From: Prorocentrum cordatum
Lineage: Eukaryota > Sar > Dinophyceae > Prorocentrales > Prorocentraceae
Reading direction: 5' to 3'
NCBI GenBank assembly: GCA_963575745.1
Contig: CAUYUJ010003547.1
Span: 370,001-434,000 of the forward strand
Length of the DNA: 64,000 bases
Shown: positions 21,446 through 31,294 of the stretch, piece after piece
Layout of the letters: every line of letters starts with the position of its first letter
Numbering within the stretch: position 1 is the stretch's first letter
The notes under the pieces: model-generated
Databases searched by the model: none
What the model saw: the letters and a program-made list of their open reading frames with translations, nothing else
What the model was told of the DNA's origin: nothing
Made by a program: the position numbers and the translations under genes

Positions 21446-21747
21446 ACAAAGCTGTCACTCATGCCACAGTGGAAGGATGGACCAATGCGAACCGAATGGT
21501 GACTTTTTGGGCCCTTGTCTTCAGTCAGGAGTGGACCTCGTATGAGGTGGATTTCGAATGGAAGTTCAATGCTTGGTTGGATTCACACTGGCGAGACTGC
21601 GACATTGCGGCCAGAGAAACTCGCCTGACAGGGCAGACGCATTTATTCGGTGTGTTCCCTGGGACGACGATGGTCGATTCCTGTGCGCTGAACTGCATTG
21701 GGTGCGGACTGGCTTCGGCCGTTGCCCCTTCTGCAGTAACCCAGTGA
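21412..21747 (+). pseudogene. Zinc-ribbon-like segment, first half
   Basis: Read after the shift: C-x2-C (CRVCRDGT, about 21387-21410), then PKFTDIDKAVTHATVEGW, a Trp-rich helical part and HLFGVFPG. The partner CxxC lies in the next frame at about 21725. Together they would make a four-Cys zinc site spanning about 110 residues. Confidence 0.4.
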
Positions 21748-22190
21748 GGTGCAAGTACATGGTTGCGCACAATTATTTGCTTCAGTCATTCCAGTCGAGG
21801 ACCAGTGAGGACTCACTGTGGATGAATGGTTTCGAGCTGGCCGCTCGTGATCATAACGCCTTGTCCTGGAAACAAGATCGGTATGGTAAAGAGAAAATAG
21901 AACCGCAGGCCAGAGCGTCAGCGGATGTCATGACGAACACCAATAACAATTTGAAGTTGGAGCGTAAGTGGGCAGATGGTGGATGCACCGCGATGGCCGC
22001 TGCAGGTCAAACCTTTGGCAGCAGCCGCCCTGGCAGCGTTCCTGCCTGGATCCCTGACCGCGCCGCGGCCCAGCCGCCGGCGCGTCGCGGACCTTTCTTC
22101 CAGCACCTTGAACCCCTCAAGAGGCGGTTCATAAAATGGCTAGCATTTCTGGCACAGAGAGAAGGGGTTAAAGAACCAACGATCGCTTGA
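21558..22190 (+). pseudogene. Zinc-ribbon-like segment, second half, and basic tail
   Basis: 210-residue frame; the reliable part starts near 21640 (AFIRCVPWDDDGRFLC, ELHWVRTGFGRCPFCSNPVRC). It continues as a helical charged stretch (NGFELAARDHNALSWKQDRYG) and an Ala/Pro-rich end with one 11-bp motif copy (22066). A TGA stops it at 22190. Confidence 0.4.
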
Positions 22191-22332
22191 GTGGTGGCCC
22201 CTGCCTTGGGCCACAGACATTGATCAGCATGCGCGCCCCCTTTCTTTTCCTGTTCTGGCTGCTTTCGACTGGCCAGAAACAGACGACTCGTAGATTTCAC
22301 CCAATGAAGGTTGGCAAGAATGGGAGCGCAGC

Positions 22333-22668
22333 ATGCAGAGGACAGGAACCTTTGTGCCGACTCTTCAGACGTTGCGAAATGCACAGACAGGAGCGGCGGC
22401 CTGGATGCCCGATGCACAGGATACCGGCGCGGACGCCACTGGGCCCAGCCCGCGTGGACGTCCGCCTGTTGCCTGGGCGGATCAGCTTGTTGCTCGTCCG
22501 GCCCGTCAATCAAAATCATTATCCAGGCGCAACAAGATCTGTTCCAAGCACCCTCTCAGCGCTGTGAAACCTGTCGCCTGCCAAGCCGAGACGACAGGTA
22601 ACGAGGGACTTGATCCGATGCCCTCGACTTTGCCGCTGTCTGCGGGCCCCAGACCCAGCAGATGCTAG
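22333..22668 (+). pseudogene. Short open frame of second block
   Basis: 111-residue frame, Thr/Ala/Pro-rich with Trp residues (GAAAWMPDAQDTG, PVAWADQLVARP). Probably a linker. It is in register with the frame at 22684. Confidence 0.3.
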
Positions 22669-22683
22669 AAGGGAAGACCAATC

Positions 22684-23326
22684 TTGATTTATCTGCCCGA
22701 TGGCCAGGTGCACCCTCACCGTGATGATGGCGCAATCAGCGCCGCCACGACGAAGCAGGAAGCCATCGCTGTTGCTGCGCAGTATGTCATGGAGCACGCG
22801 TGCTATAACCTGGGAACGGGCGCGACCGATAGGTCGCGCCTAACGGGAGAATTGACACATGTAGTCCCTGACGATGTGCAACAGGCCATTGTGCGGAATT
22901 GGAAGATTCCCGTTGAAGAGCTCGAATTAGGCCTTCGTGTCATGCGTGCGTTTGTGGTCGTCCGCGAGCTCATCAGTTGTTTCCTTGCCGACGGGGCATT
23001 ACATTGCATATCCCACGCTTGGCCTTCATACTCGCGACACAGCCGACGGGCATGACAATGATCAGCGCCGCACTGACGCGCATGCGCTGGACCGCCGTAT
23101 TCGCACGGCTGTCGAAACAGACGACCTCATCGAGGCGTGGGCTCGCGACCTGGGTAAACAGCGTCGCGCTGAAATTCGTCGCCTGGGCGTGAAGCTGCAA
23201 GAAGCTGTCTTTTTCTTATGCCCATTCGTGGGATCTACTGAGGATCTTACAGCGACGAAGGCCCCCTTCGCACTGCCTGCGGCAAATGCGGTGCCTATGT
23301 CGCTACTGCCGCGCGGGGTATTGTGA
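22684..23326 (+). pseudogene. Helical protein, one frameshift, Cys-rich end
   Basis: Frame 22684-23055 reads DGQVHPHRDDGAISAATTKQEAIAVAAQYVMEHACYNLG and VVPDDVQQAIVRNWKIPVEELELGLRVMRAF. At about 23000-23040 coding passes to the frame ending at 23326 (HALDRRIRTAVETDDLIEAWARDLGKQRRAEIRRLG). A CGKCG motif follows near 23279 in a third frame. Function unknown. Confidence 0.4.
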
Positions 23327-23344
23327 GATACGCGAGTTTGCAGC

Positions 23345-23998
23345 ATGAAATGCGTCTCCGCGAGGGCGGGGCCGCTGAAGACCCCTCCGACGGCCCAGCC
23401 GGTTCAGAAGGGGCCCCTACCGCGCCAGCAAGGCCAAGCCTTGCTAGTCGCCCGGCTCCACCTGCCCCGCCTAGACGTCCCGACGCCCAACGCGATCGGG
23501 CCAACGATGACATCGCTGAGTCTCCTTACTCCGCCGGCGGTCAAACCGCAACGGCGGGAGAGGAGTTTTCGAGACGTTCTTCTGACGGGGACACATGGGA
23601 TCGGTCGATGTCCGCGCGCGCCCGCCGAGGCCATGGCGGCTGGCCGCGACGATGGCGACTGCGACCCCGCGATCCACTACCCGAAGTACACGTCGACTGG
23701 GTTGCAGGGATACTGGGTTCACCGTGAGATGATATACTGGAAGCATCCCAGAGAAAACCAGAGTCGTGCGTGGCACTTTGCGTCCCTGAACAACTACAAC
23801 AACTACTTCCTGAGAGAGGAAGGAAAGGGGCACGCCAAGAGCAAGGACAAGTCCAATAACATCCGGCCAGCTCCGTGCGCTGGCACTGGCAAGGGAGGCA
23901 AGTCAGCTGCGCCTCGTTGGACAGCTGGACAACAGGGAGGTTCGTCGTCTTCGACTCCGAGACCTCCGGCTCCGCCTTCACACTCGCGGTTCCTCTAG
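23345..23998 (+). pseudogene. Last open frame of the element, basic Gly/Ser-rich tail
   Basis: 217 residues. A Pro/Ala-rich start contains the last 11-bp motif (23391). It continues as a Trp/Tyr-rich patch (YPKYTSTGLQGYWVHREMIYWKHP, about 23670-23755), an Asn/Tyr cluster, then Lys/Gly/Ser-rich residues resembling an RNA-binding tail. Ends about 250 bases before the 3' LTR. Confidence 0.4.
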
Positions 23999-24238
23999 TA
24001 CAACGAGTGAGTGCAGACGCGAGCCATGCGACCAACTCGCGATGGCGCCGACCGAACGACCCAGTCGTTTCGGCGGAGAGGCTTTATTTTAATTATTGGT
24101 GGGATTCGTCGGGTTTCTTCGGCCTTCAGCCCCCTGGCAGCCACCGCTGAGCGGTAAAATGCTTTTGGGGTTCGCTCCGGTGGCTGTAAATATGTGCAGG
24201 CCGGGCGGGCTGTGGCTGGATGTACTCTACGAAACCCG
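23999..24238 (+). other. Non-coding 3' end of element
   Basis: No open frame of note. Contains CTGTAAATATGTGCAG (about 24184), which repeats the TAAATATG that begins the LTR. No gene. Confidence 0.4.
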
Positions 24239-24250
24239 CCGCGGGGGGGG
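24239..24250 (+). promoter_or_regulatory. Candidate polypurine tract
   Basis: A G run (GCGGGGGGGG) lies immediately before the first base of the 3' LTR, the place where plus-strand DNA synthesis is primed in LTR elements. It is short and G-only, so the assignment rests on position. Confidence 0.4.
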
Positions 24251-24509
24251 TAAATATGCTCCTCTCCGCCTCATCGTTCACTTGCCTCTCCTGCTGCCTG
24301 CCTTGCCATACCTGGACATTGGTATTGCTGTATACCGCAGCTATATCTTAGTTGCTCGAGTGAGGAGCGCGCCGCTGCGCGCCCGCGTCCGGGCGTCGGC
24401 CGGCCGGCCTCCTCCCTTCCAATACTTGAGCACAGTTGCTTAACGGACAACATATTGTTTCATTGGTGCCTCATCCCGTATCCTCTATCCTCTACCACTA
24501 CCACTGAGC
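24251..24509 (+). repeat. 3' LTR (presumed)
   Basis: Direct-repeat partner of 321-572, starting TAAATATGCTCC and ending near ACCACTGAGC, with a small CTCTATC/CTACCA duplication near its end. About 95% identity implies an insertion that is not very old, in contrast with the heavy decay of the internal genes. Confidence 0.7.
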
Positions 24510-24615
24510 CCCGGCCGCCTCCCCCGCGGGCGCCCTGCGCCCTCTGTCCTGCCCTGCGCGGGCACCCCCGTCGGGGCGCTCCCTGGCCAGCTCCCAGCGC
24601 TCGGCGGCGTCTCCA

Positions 24616-25700
24616 TTGTGTCTCTCGCGGTTTCTCCTCTCTCCTCATCTCCTCCCCTTCCTGGCGGAAGAGGCTGCCGGGGCCTTGTTCGACGAGCTCC
24701 GCGAGGAGCTTCCCTTCGCCGAGCTGGCCCCGATCTCGGTCAGTGACGTCAGGGCGGCGCTGAGGAAGATGCGACCGTCGACAGGCCGAGGCGTGGACCA
24801 GGTCTCCTCGCTCGACTTGGAGCGCCTGCCCGACGGGGCCCTTCAGGAGCGCGTCGACCTCTACAGCATCTCGGAGTCGGCGGGCACTTGGCCACGGCAG
24901 CAGCTGCTGATACTGGGCCACCTCCTCGGCAAATAGGGCGGCGGCGAGCGGGCCATCGGGGTCCTCAGCGTGTTCGCGCGGTGATGGAGCATGATGCGCG
25001 AAGAGGCCATGCGCGAGTGGCCCCGCCTCACCGCCCCCATTTGGGACGCGGCGGTCGCAGGCAACGCGGCCCGAGGGAGGCCTTCGCCAGTGCCGTCGAC
25101 GAGGGGGCCTACGTCGCCCTCGGGGCCCCCTACGGCCATGGCACGATGGACGCGCAGCAATGCTGCGACTCCATGGGCTGGACGCCCCTTGCCCGCGCTG
25201 CCCAACGTAGCGGCTTCCCGCCCGCCGTCCTGGCCCTCGAGCTGCGACAATGTATGGCGTGCCGCGTGCTGCTGCAGGATGGGGTGGTATCTCAGCTCAT
25301 CATCCCGTCCCAGTCCATCGTGCAGGGCGTCCGCTCGGGCACGCGTTTCGGCAGGCGCATGATGCGCCACGCTCTGCGGAAGTGGGCCGTGTGAGAGCCG
25401 CGCCATGCGGCTTCACGCGACCCTGGACATTTGCGCCCCAGTCTGCATTGGTCGCGGCTTCTGTGAAGGCCTCCAAAGGCTGCGCCCGACGGCCGACGGC
25501 GAGCGACTGGCGGCGACCGGGCAGGCTTACTTTGGCCGCGGCCCAAGGCCCACGCCCGCGTTGAGGCCGCCCGCCACGCTGCCGAGGCCGCGGACGGCGC
25601 CGCCGGACCCCGCCTCGAGTTTGGCATTGACGAGGCGGCGCGCGGACCAGGGGCCGCTCCAGCAGACTCGCTGGCCGCCGGCACTCTAGGCAGCGCGGCG
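24616..25700 (+). pseudogene. LINE-like reverse transcriptase fragment
   Basis: The first part (24616-24936) reads SVSDVRAALRKMRPSTGRGVDQVSS, the finger entry of non-LTR RTs. After a TAG, GGGERAIGVLSVFAR follows. A shift at about 25075 leads to the frame ending at 25394: VDEGAYVALGAPYG, QQCCDSMGW, RSGFPPAVLALELRQCMACRVL, SQSIVQGVRSGTRFGR. This order fits palm motifs of LINE RTs. The expected Asp-Asp motif is reduced to ATLDICA near 25415 in a third frame. Multiple shifts make it a dead copy. It abuts the 3' LTR side. Confidence 0.65.
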
Positions 25701-26768
25701 GGCCTTTTCATCTGCAGCCTGGAGCGCCCCAGGAGTGCGCCCGCTGCGAAGCGGGCGAGGGCGGCCGAGGCCTCCGAGGGAGATGCTCCGAGAGGCGCGA
25801 GCAGCAGGTGGCGATCGCCGACTTGGCAGCGCGCCCGCGGCCAAGGGGGCGCTACTGCGCGAGGCGTCGCGCGTTTCGAGCCCGAGCCCCTCCGGAGGCG
25901 GCCCGACGAGCGCCCGCCAAAGCGCCCATCGCCAGCCGCCGCGCCCACGGCGACCGCTCCCCGAGCGCCCCGGCTGCGAAGAGAGCGCGGACGGCAGGCC
26001 TCGGGGAGGGCCCAGGCAGCGAGCGGCCGTTGGCCGAGACGCCCGAGGCTGCTCCTTGGGCGCCGCCCCGCACAACGGGCGCCGCGGGGGGCGCAGGGCG
26101 AAGCTGGCCTGGTAGCGCTCTTGCGGCCCGCCGCCGAGGCGCGCCCGCAGCCGGTGAGGGAAGAGCGGCTGGCAGGCGGCCCAAGGCCGCCAGGACGTCC
26201 TCTTCCTCTCCTTCCTGCCCCTGCGAGGGCGAGGGCCCGCGGGCGCGCCCAGTCGCGTCGGCTCGACCCGCGCGCCCTGGCTTCGCTCGCCTCACCTCGC
26301 CTCCCCTCCTCTTGGCGGAAGGCCCCCTTCGGGTTGCCCCCTCTCGCGGCGCCCCGCGCCGCCTTGCCGCGCCACGGGCCGGCGCTCCCGTCGGATCGCT
26401 CGCCGGCGGGCCCAAGCTGAGCGGCGGGGGCCCTGCGCCGCCTTCCCGGTGCCCTCGCTCGCCGCCATGCACAGGCCTTTGGCGCTGTGTCTTGGACAGG
26501 CGCGCTGCCGCCGCTCCTCGCGGGTGGGGGCCCCCTCAGGCTACCATCTCCTGCGGGGGCTGCTGGTGTCGCCGGGCGTCCCTGCCGCCTCCCGTGCCTT
26601 GCCCGCCCTTCGCCCGCCCTGGCTCCTCCCCCTCAGTTGGCAGGCCCGCGCTTGGGCCCGCTCAGCTCGGTCTGCCAGTGGCGTGCTACCACAGTCTCAG
26701 GGCTGGCCGCATCGTGTTTTCCTGATTCTCCTGCCTGCCCTGTCGCTCTCTGCCGCCCCCACCCCGTG
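25701..26768. other. Very GC-rich region without a supported gene
   Basis: Frames longer than 200 residues exist on both strands (for example 25808-26725 plus and 25852-26472 minus). All are Ala/Arg/Pro/Gly-rich, as extreme GC content produces. No motif, no start context and no consistent strand. Confidence 0.5.
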
Positions 26769-26769
26769 G

Positions 26770-26921
26770 CCGGAGGGTTCCAAGTTGGGTTTTTGGGGAG
26801 GGGGTTTTCCAGGAGGGGTCCCCCAGGGTCTTCGCACCCCCAGTTTGGACGAGGTTCCTAGGCCCCTGGGGGGCTTTCTGGAAAACCCTCCTCCCCCCAA
26901 CCCCCCGTTGGAACCCTCAGG
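26770..26921. repeat. Foldback inverted repeat
   Basis: The left arm (about 26770-26827) runs CCGGAGGGTTCCAA, then a T/G-rich stretch and GGTTTTCCAG, then CCCCCAGGG. The right arm (about 26861-26921) is its inverted counterpart, ending GTTGGAACCCTCAGG. The arms match imperfectly over about 55 bases with a loop of about 33 bases. It could be a small foldback element or an RNA hairpin. Confidence 0.65.
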
Positions 26922-27284
26922 TGTGCGGCTGCGGCCATGTTTATATCCGCCATCTGGCTTGGCCTGCCAATGGCTCCTGGCTCTGCTTGCTGATTGTCTG
27001 GCATGCACCACGGCCGTTCGACCACGGGGCGCCGCTCAGCGGTGGCGCCCCGCTTCTCTTCCTCTCCTCATTCCTGGGTCGTGCCCTCTGTCGGCGTTTC
27101 GCCCCCCAATTGCACCTTCCGCGTCCTGCACCGCCCGTCTCTTCCGCTCTGGCGCCGCCCAAGAGCTGGCAGGCGTCTCGGTCTTACCACGCCGCCCGAG
27201 AACGAAACGAACCACATGCAGCGATGGGTATAGCTAACGTATGTATGCGAATGGGGTGTGACATCGCCAGCAGAGGATCAACAC
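26922..27284. other. No supported gene
   Basis: GC-rich, then more balanced from 27200. A frame open from 26449 to 27237 crosses it but also runs through the foldback and has no domain. Nothing else seen. Confidence 0.45.
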
Positions 27285-28045
27285 AAATGTGTGTGCATCA
27301 TGTGTGTGCTTGTGTGAGGTATGTTGTGTGTTGTGTGTCGTATGTGCTGTGAGTATTGTGTTGTGTGTACTGTGTATTGTGTATTGTGTGTTATGTGTAT
27401 TGTGTGTTGTGTGTTGTGTGGGCTGTGTGTGTGTTGTGTGTGTGGGGTGTTTGTGTGTGTGGGTGTGTGTGTGATGTGTGTGTGTGCTGTGTGTGCTGTG
27501 TTTGTGCTGTGTGTGTTGTGTGTGTGTTGTGTGCGGTGCGTGCATGTGTTGTGTGTGTGTGTTGTGTGTGTTGTGTGTGGTGTGTGTGTGCGTGTGTGTG
27601 TGTGTGTTTTGTGTTGTGTGCTGTGTGTGTTGTGTGCTGTGTGTTGTGTGGTGTGTGTGCTATGTTGCGTGTGATGTGTGTTATGTGTATGTCGTGTGTG
27701 TTATGTGTGCGTTGTGTGTTGTGTGTGGTGTGTGTCGTGTGTTGTGTGTTGCGTGTGTGTGTGTGTGTGTTGTGTTTGGTTGTGTGTTGTGTGTGTGTTG
27801 CGTGTGCGTTTGCGTGTCCGTGCGCGTGCGCGTGTACGTGTACGTGTGCGTGTCCGTGAGCGTGAGCGTGTGCTTGTACATTTGCGTGTGCGTGTGCGTG
27901 TGTGTATGTGTGTGTGTGCGTGCGTGTGTGTGCGTGTTCGTACGCGTGCGCGTGCGCGTGCGCGTGCGCGCGTGTGTGCGTGCGTGTGCGTGCGCGTGTG
28001 CGTGTGCGGGTGCGGGTGCGTGTGCGTGTGCGTGTGCGTGTGCGT

Positions 28046-28078
<33 letters not shown>

Positions 28079-28079
28079 C
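27285..28079. repeat. GT/GTGC dinucleotide-type microsatellite, about 800 bp
   Basis: Nearly continuous TGTG, TGTGT and TGCG units with occasional TA and CT interruptions. Val/Cys frames on the plus strand and Thr/His frames on the minus strand (up to 318 residues) arise from the repeat. Alternating purine-pyrimidine sequence of this length can form Z-DNA. Confidence 0.95.
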
Positions 28080-28758
28080 CAGCTCTGCGCCCACCTTTTC
28101 CCCGCTTGACGCTCAGTCCAACGCCCATCCCTGCGTTCCTCCCGACGATGGGACCTCCGACGACGACGGCGACGCCGCCGCCCCCGACGACGCTCTCGAC
28201 GCCGCTCCATAGCCAGCCGACGCTCTCAATCCGACGGCCTTCCCGACGTCGCGGCCCCCCTGGGCTGGCGACCGCGCCCCGCCCCCGCGCGCTCTTCGGG
28301 CGGTGGCGCTCGTCCAATGGCTCTCCTTGCATCCTGCGCCTTGGCACAACGGCCGCTCCTGACGCCGTTGCCTCGACGCCTCCGCGCCGCCGTTGACCCC
28401 GGCGCCGTCCCCGACCAGCGCGCGCCGTTCCTTCCCTGGGTTGGCGCCCTCACCCCGACGCTACTGGCGACAACGCCCCCGACGATGCTCTCGCCACGGG
28501 CGCCGCCCTGGGCCTGGACGCCAGACGCCGCGTCCGAGGCCCCGTCCCCGAGCTTGCCCCCTCACCGCCCTTGCAGCTGACCCCGACGCGTATGCTGTCC
28601 CCGACGACCCCACTGACGTCGGACCGTACGGCGGCTGGAGTGTTGGGAGCCCCTCCGCGCCCCTGTGGCCCGCCCGCGCGGGCCCGCGTGTCGAGGTCTC
28701 TCGCATGGCCCCTTGGCTGCTCCCCCCGGCAGGCCATCGCGCCGTCTGCACTTTCTAT
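28080..28758. other. GC-rich region rich in CGACG, no supported gene
   Basis: CCGACG and GACGCC recur irregularly about every 10-20 bases, as in a decayed minisatellite. Open frames occur in several registers; none has a domain. Confidence 0.45.
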
Positions 28759-28760
28759 AT

Positions 28761-28833
<73 letters not shown>

Positions 28834-28890
28834 TGTATGTATGTATGTATGTATGTATGTATGTATGTATGTATGTATGTATCTCTCTCT
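28757..28890. repeat. AT then ATGT tetranucleotide microsatellite
   Basis: About 22 AT pairs (28762-28806), then about 18 ATGT units (28806-28880), then a short CT run. Tyr/Ile and Cys/Met/Tyr-Val runs in overlapping frames are artefacts. Confidence 0.95.
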
Positions 28891-29880
28891 GCCGCTCCTC
28901 AGATTGGCGCCGCTGCAGCGCCACCCCCGCCCACCGATCCCGTCGGAGGCCACGTCGCCGCCCCGCATTCGGGCCCCAGCTCTCACTCGGGCGCTGCCAA
29001 TGGCACCGCCTCCGACGACGCCCCCGATTCCACTGCCCCCGTGTCCGCAGCCCCATGGCGACGCCGCGTTGGGCTCATCCCCCGAAGACTTTCGACGTCC
29101 ACCCCGACCCCGCTCGGCTCCACGACTCACCTCCCCGACGCCCGCGGCGACCCCCCTCCGCGGGTCTGAGACGCCTGAGGCTTGGGCGCGCTTGGGACGC
29201 TACGCCGTCAGCTACTTGTGGGATCCAAAACCTGGATGGCGGAGCGCCAGGAGGCCCTCCAAAGGCCTCTCGAAGAGCTCTGGAAGCTCCTGGAAGGAGC
29301 TCCCGATTGAGCTTCTACAGCTCTTCCGGGCACACGCATTGGGAAACAGTTAGAAAAGGCTTCTCGGGACAACTTCCCGGTTCACAAGAGTTTTTCCGGC
29401 GCTCCTTGACGGAAGCCGAAGCGAGCCCCGATGCTCCGTTGCGGTGCTTAATCTGAAATTTTCTTAGCTCTCAGAGGGCTATCCGGGAACAGTTCAGGAA
29501 GGGCCGCAAGCTCCGTGGGCGCTTTGGAGGCTCCGACTCCAGCCCATAGGGGCCTCCATCCTTTAGTCTGCAGTTGCTGTTATGGGCACTACTGGCAGTG
29601 TTGCGGGTCTCAGCGGGAACCCGACGCCTTCAGCTATCAGGCAGCAGTCTCTCGAGCGCCAATAACAGATGGCACGCCTTGAAGAACTCGTGGGCGGGGC
29701 CCCCGTGAGGCGAATCCGCTCTTGACCCCTGATCAGGCGCCCTCTGAGCCCCTTTGCCCTGGCGTCTGCCTCGGCCGTTGCTCACCCGCCTGATTTTGGC
29801 GAGCTCCTTGCCACCGCCCGTGTAACTTTGGCGTGATCTTTGCCCGCTGCCGGCTCTTTGTGTGGGGGTCTGTGTATGAG
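28891..29880. other. No supported gene; degenerate CTCTGGAAGCTCC repeats
   Basis: The first 270 bases are GC-rich as before. From about 29240 to 29560 a degenerate family of GGAGGC, AAGAGCTC and CTGGAAGCTCC words appears, similar to the degenerate minisatellites at 34.6 kb and 54.7 kb. No domain in any frame. Confidence 0.4.
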
Positions 29881-29884
29881 TGTG

Positions 29885-29985
29885 GTTGCGTGTGTGTGTG
29901 TGTGTCTGTGTCTGTGTCTGTGTCTGTGTCTGTCTGTCGTCTGTCTGTCTGTCTGTCTGTCTGCCTGCCTGCCTGCCTGCCTGCC

Positions 29986-30084
<99 letters not shown>

Positions 30085-30430
30085 GTGTGTGCGTGTATGC
30101 GTGCGTGCGTGTGTGCGTGTGTGTGTGTGTGCTCGTGTCCTCGGGTTCTGTGTGTGCGTGCGTGCGTGCGTGCGTGCGTGCGTGTGTGTGTGTGTGTGTG
30201 TGTGGGTCCTGTGTGTATCGGTCTGTGTGCTTGCGTGCGTGCGTGCGTGCGTGTGAGTGTGTCTGTGTGTGTCTGCCTACGTGCATGCGTGCGTGCGTGC
30301 GTGCGTGTGCGTGCGTGCGTGTGCGTGCGCGCGTGTGTGTGTGTGTGATTGTGTGTGAGTGTGTGTGTGTGTCTGCCTGCGTGAATGCGTGCATGCGTGC
30401 GTTCGTGCGTGCGTGCATGCGTGCGCGTCG
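29885..30430. repeat. Compound microsatellite (TG, TGTC, TGCC, TGCG)
   Basis: TG pairs (29885-29935), TGTC tetramers (about 29937-30081) with a block of five TGCC units inside, then TGCG/TGTG mixtures to 30430. Change of unit by single-base substitution followed by re-expansion is evident. Long Cys/Val/Leu frames are artefacts. Confidence 0.95.
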
Positions 30431-31290
30431 CCCTGTTCAGGTCCACCGATGCGCGCAGCCTATATCGGGCCGCATGACGTTGCTGCCCGCGTCGTATCGA
30501 ACGGCATCAGTGCACGAACGCACGCTAACGCTACTGTCGAGCCCGCTCCTGAGGGCAGTGGAGGCTCCCCGAAAGACTTCTGACGCACTCCTGAGGCCGT
30601 CGTATGTGCTCTGCGCCATGCGTCATTCGTCGTTGCCGTCGCCGTCGAAAAGAGGAAGGGCGTGGGAGGAGTAGGATGTTTTAGGAGCGAGTGAGGGCGA
30701 GGACGACACATATTCTGAGGATTATCGAGGACCGGAGGGAAGCCAGGGGCGCGAGAGAACCCATCGGCAAGGACGAAGTCGACGTCGTCGCGCAGCCCTC
30801 CGCCCTCCGCCGGGCTGGCGCTGGGCTTCCAGGCGGGCGGGCGCTCCCTCCGAACGGCCGCGTGTCCCTTCCCGTCCCACTTGCCACATTCCCTGTATCC
30901 GAACGACCGCGCACGCAACGCCGGGAATCAGAAAAGGGGGGTCACAGCTTCAAGCCACCGCCCTCCCTCCCTTGGAAGCCCTTCCTTTTCGGGACCCAGG
31001 GTGAGCCAGGGCTCCCCTTCCCAGAAGGTGGCGAGGAGGCGTCCGATCTACTCCCCCCCACTCTCCCTTTCAGTTGGGATTTTTGTTGTTGAGGGTTCTC
31101 CCTGGCTAAAGGGGGGGGGCTTGGAAGCTACCACCCCCCTCTACGTCTTTTCGGGGCCCTAGGTAAGCCTGGGCTCCCCTTCCCGGGGGAGGGGGGGGGG
31201 GGCGCTTCAGAAGCTGCCCCCCTCCCCTGCTTCTGTTGGCATTTCCAGCTGGACGGCCCCAGTTGAAGGTGGGGGTCGAAACTGTCTTTC
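30431..31290. other. No supported gene; short duplicated motif
   Basis: GGGACCCAGGGTGAGCC near 30989 recurs as GGGGCCCTAGGTAAGCC near 31155, each followed by GGGCTCCCCTTCCC, so a block of about 165 bases may be duplicated. G and C homopolymers are frequent. No gene recognised. Confidence 0.45.
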
Positions 31291-31294
31291 CCCT

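Larger units (their letters stand above)
321..24509 (+). mobile_element. 24-kb copia-type LTR retroelement, degenerate
   Basis: Bounded by two direct repeats (321-572 and 24251-24509). Gag, protease, integrase, RT and RNase H follow in that order, the Ty1/copia (Pseudoviridae) order. The length is far above the usual 5-10 kb because a satellite block (11.4-13.9 kb) and a second coding-like block (13.9-24.0 kb) lie between RNase H and the 3' LTR. All recognisable genes are on the plus strand and all are broken by stops or frameshifts, so the copy is dead. A target-site duplication could not be identified. A nested or chimeric insertion is the main alternative to one giant element. Confidence 0.65.

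Noticed and set aside
26449-27237. A 262-residue plus-strand frame as a gene
   Set aside because: It crosses the foldback repeat, is Pro/Leu/Ala-rich as high GC predicts, and overlaps equally open frames.
27285-28211. Long open frames in the GT microsatellite (Val/Cys on plus, Thr/His on minus, up to 318 residues)
   Set aside because: They are direct translations of a dinucleotide-type repeat, open on both strands, with no domain or start context.
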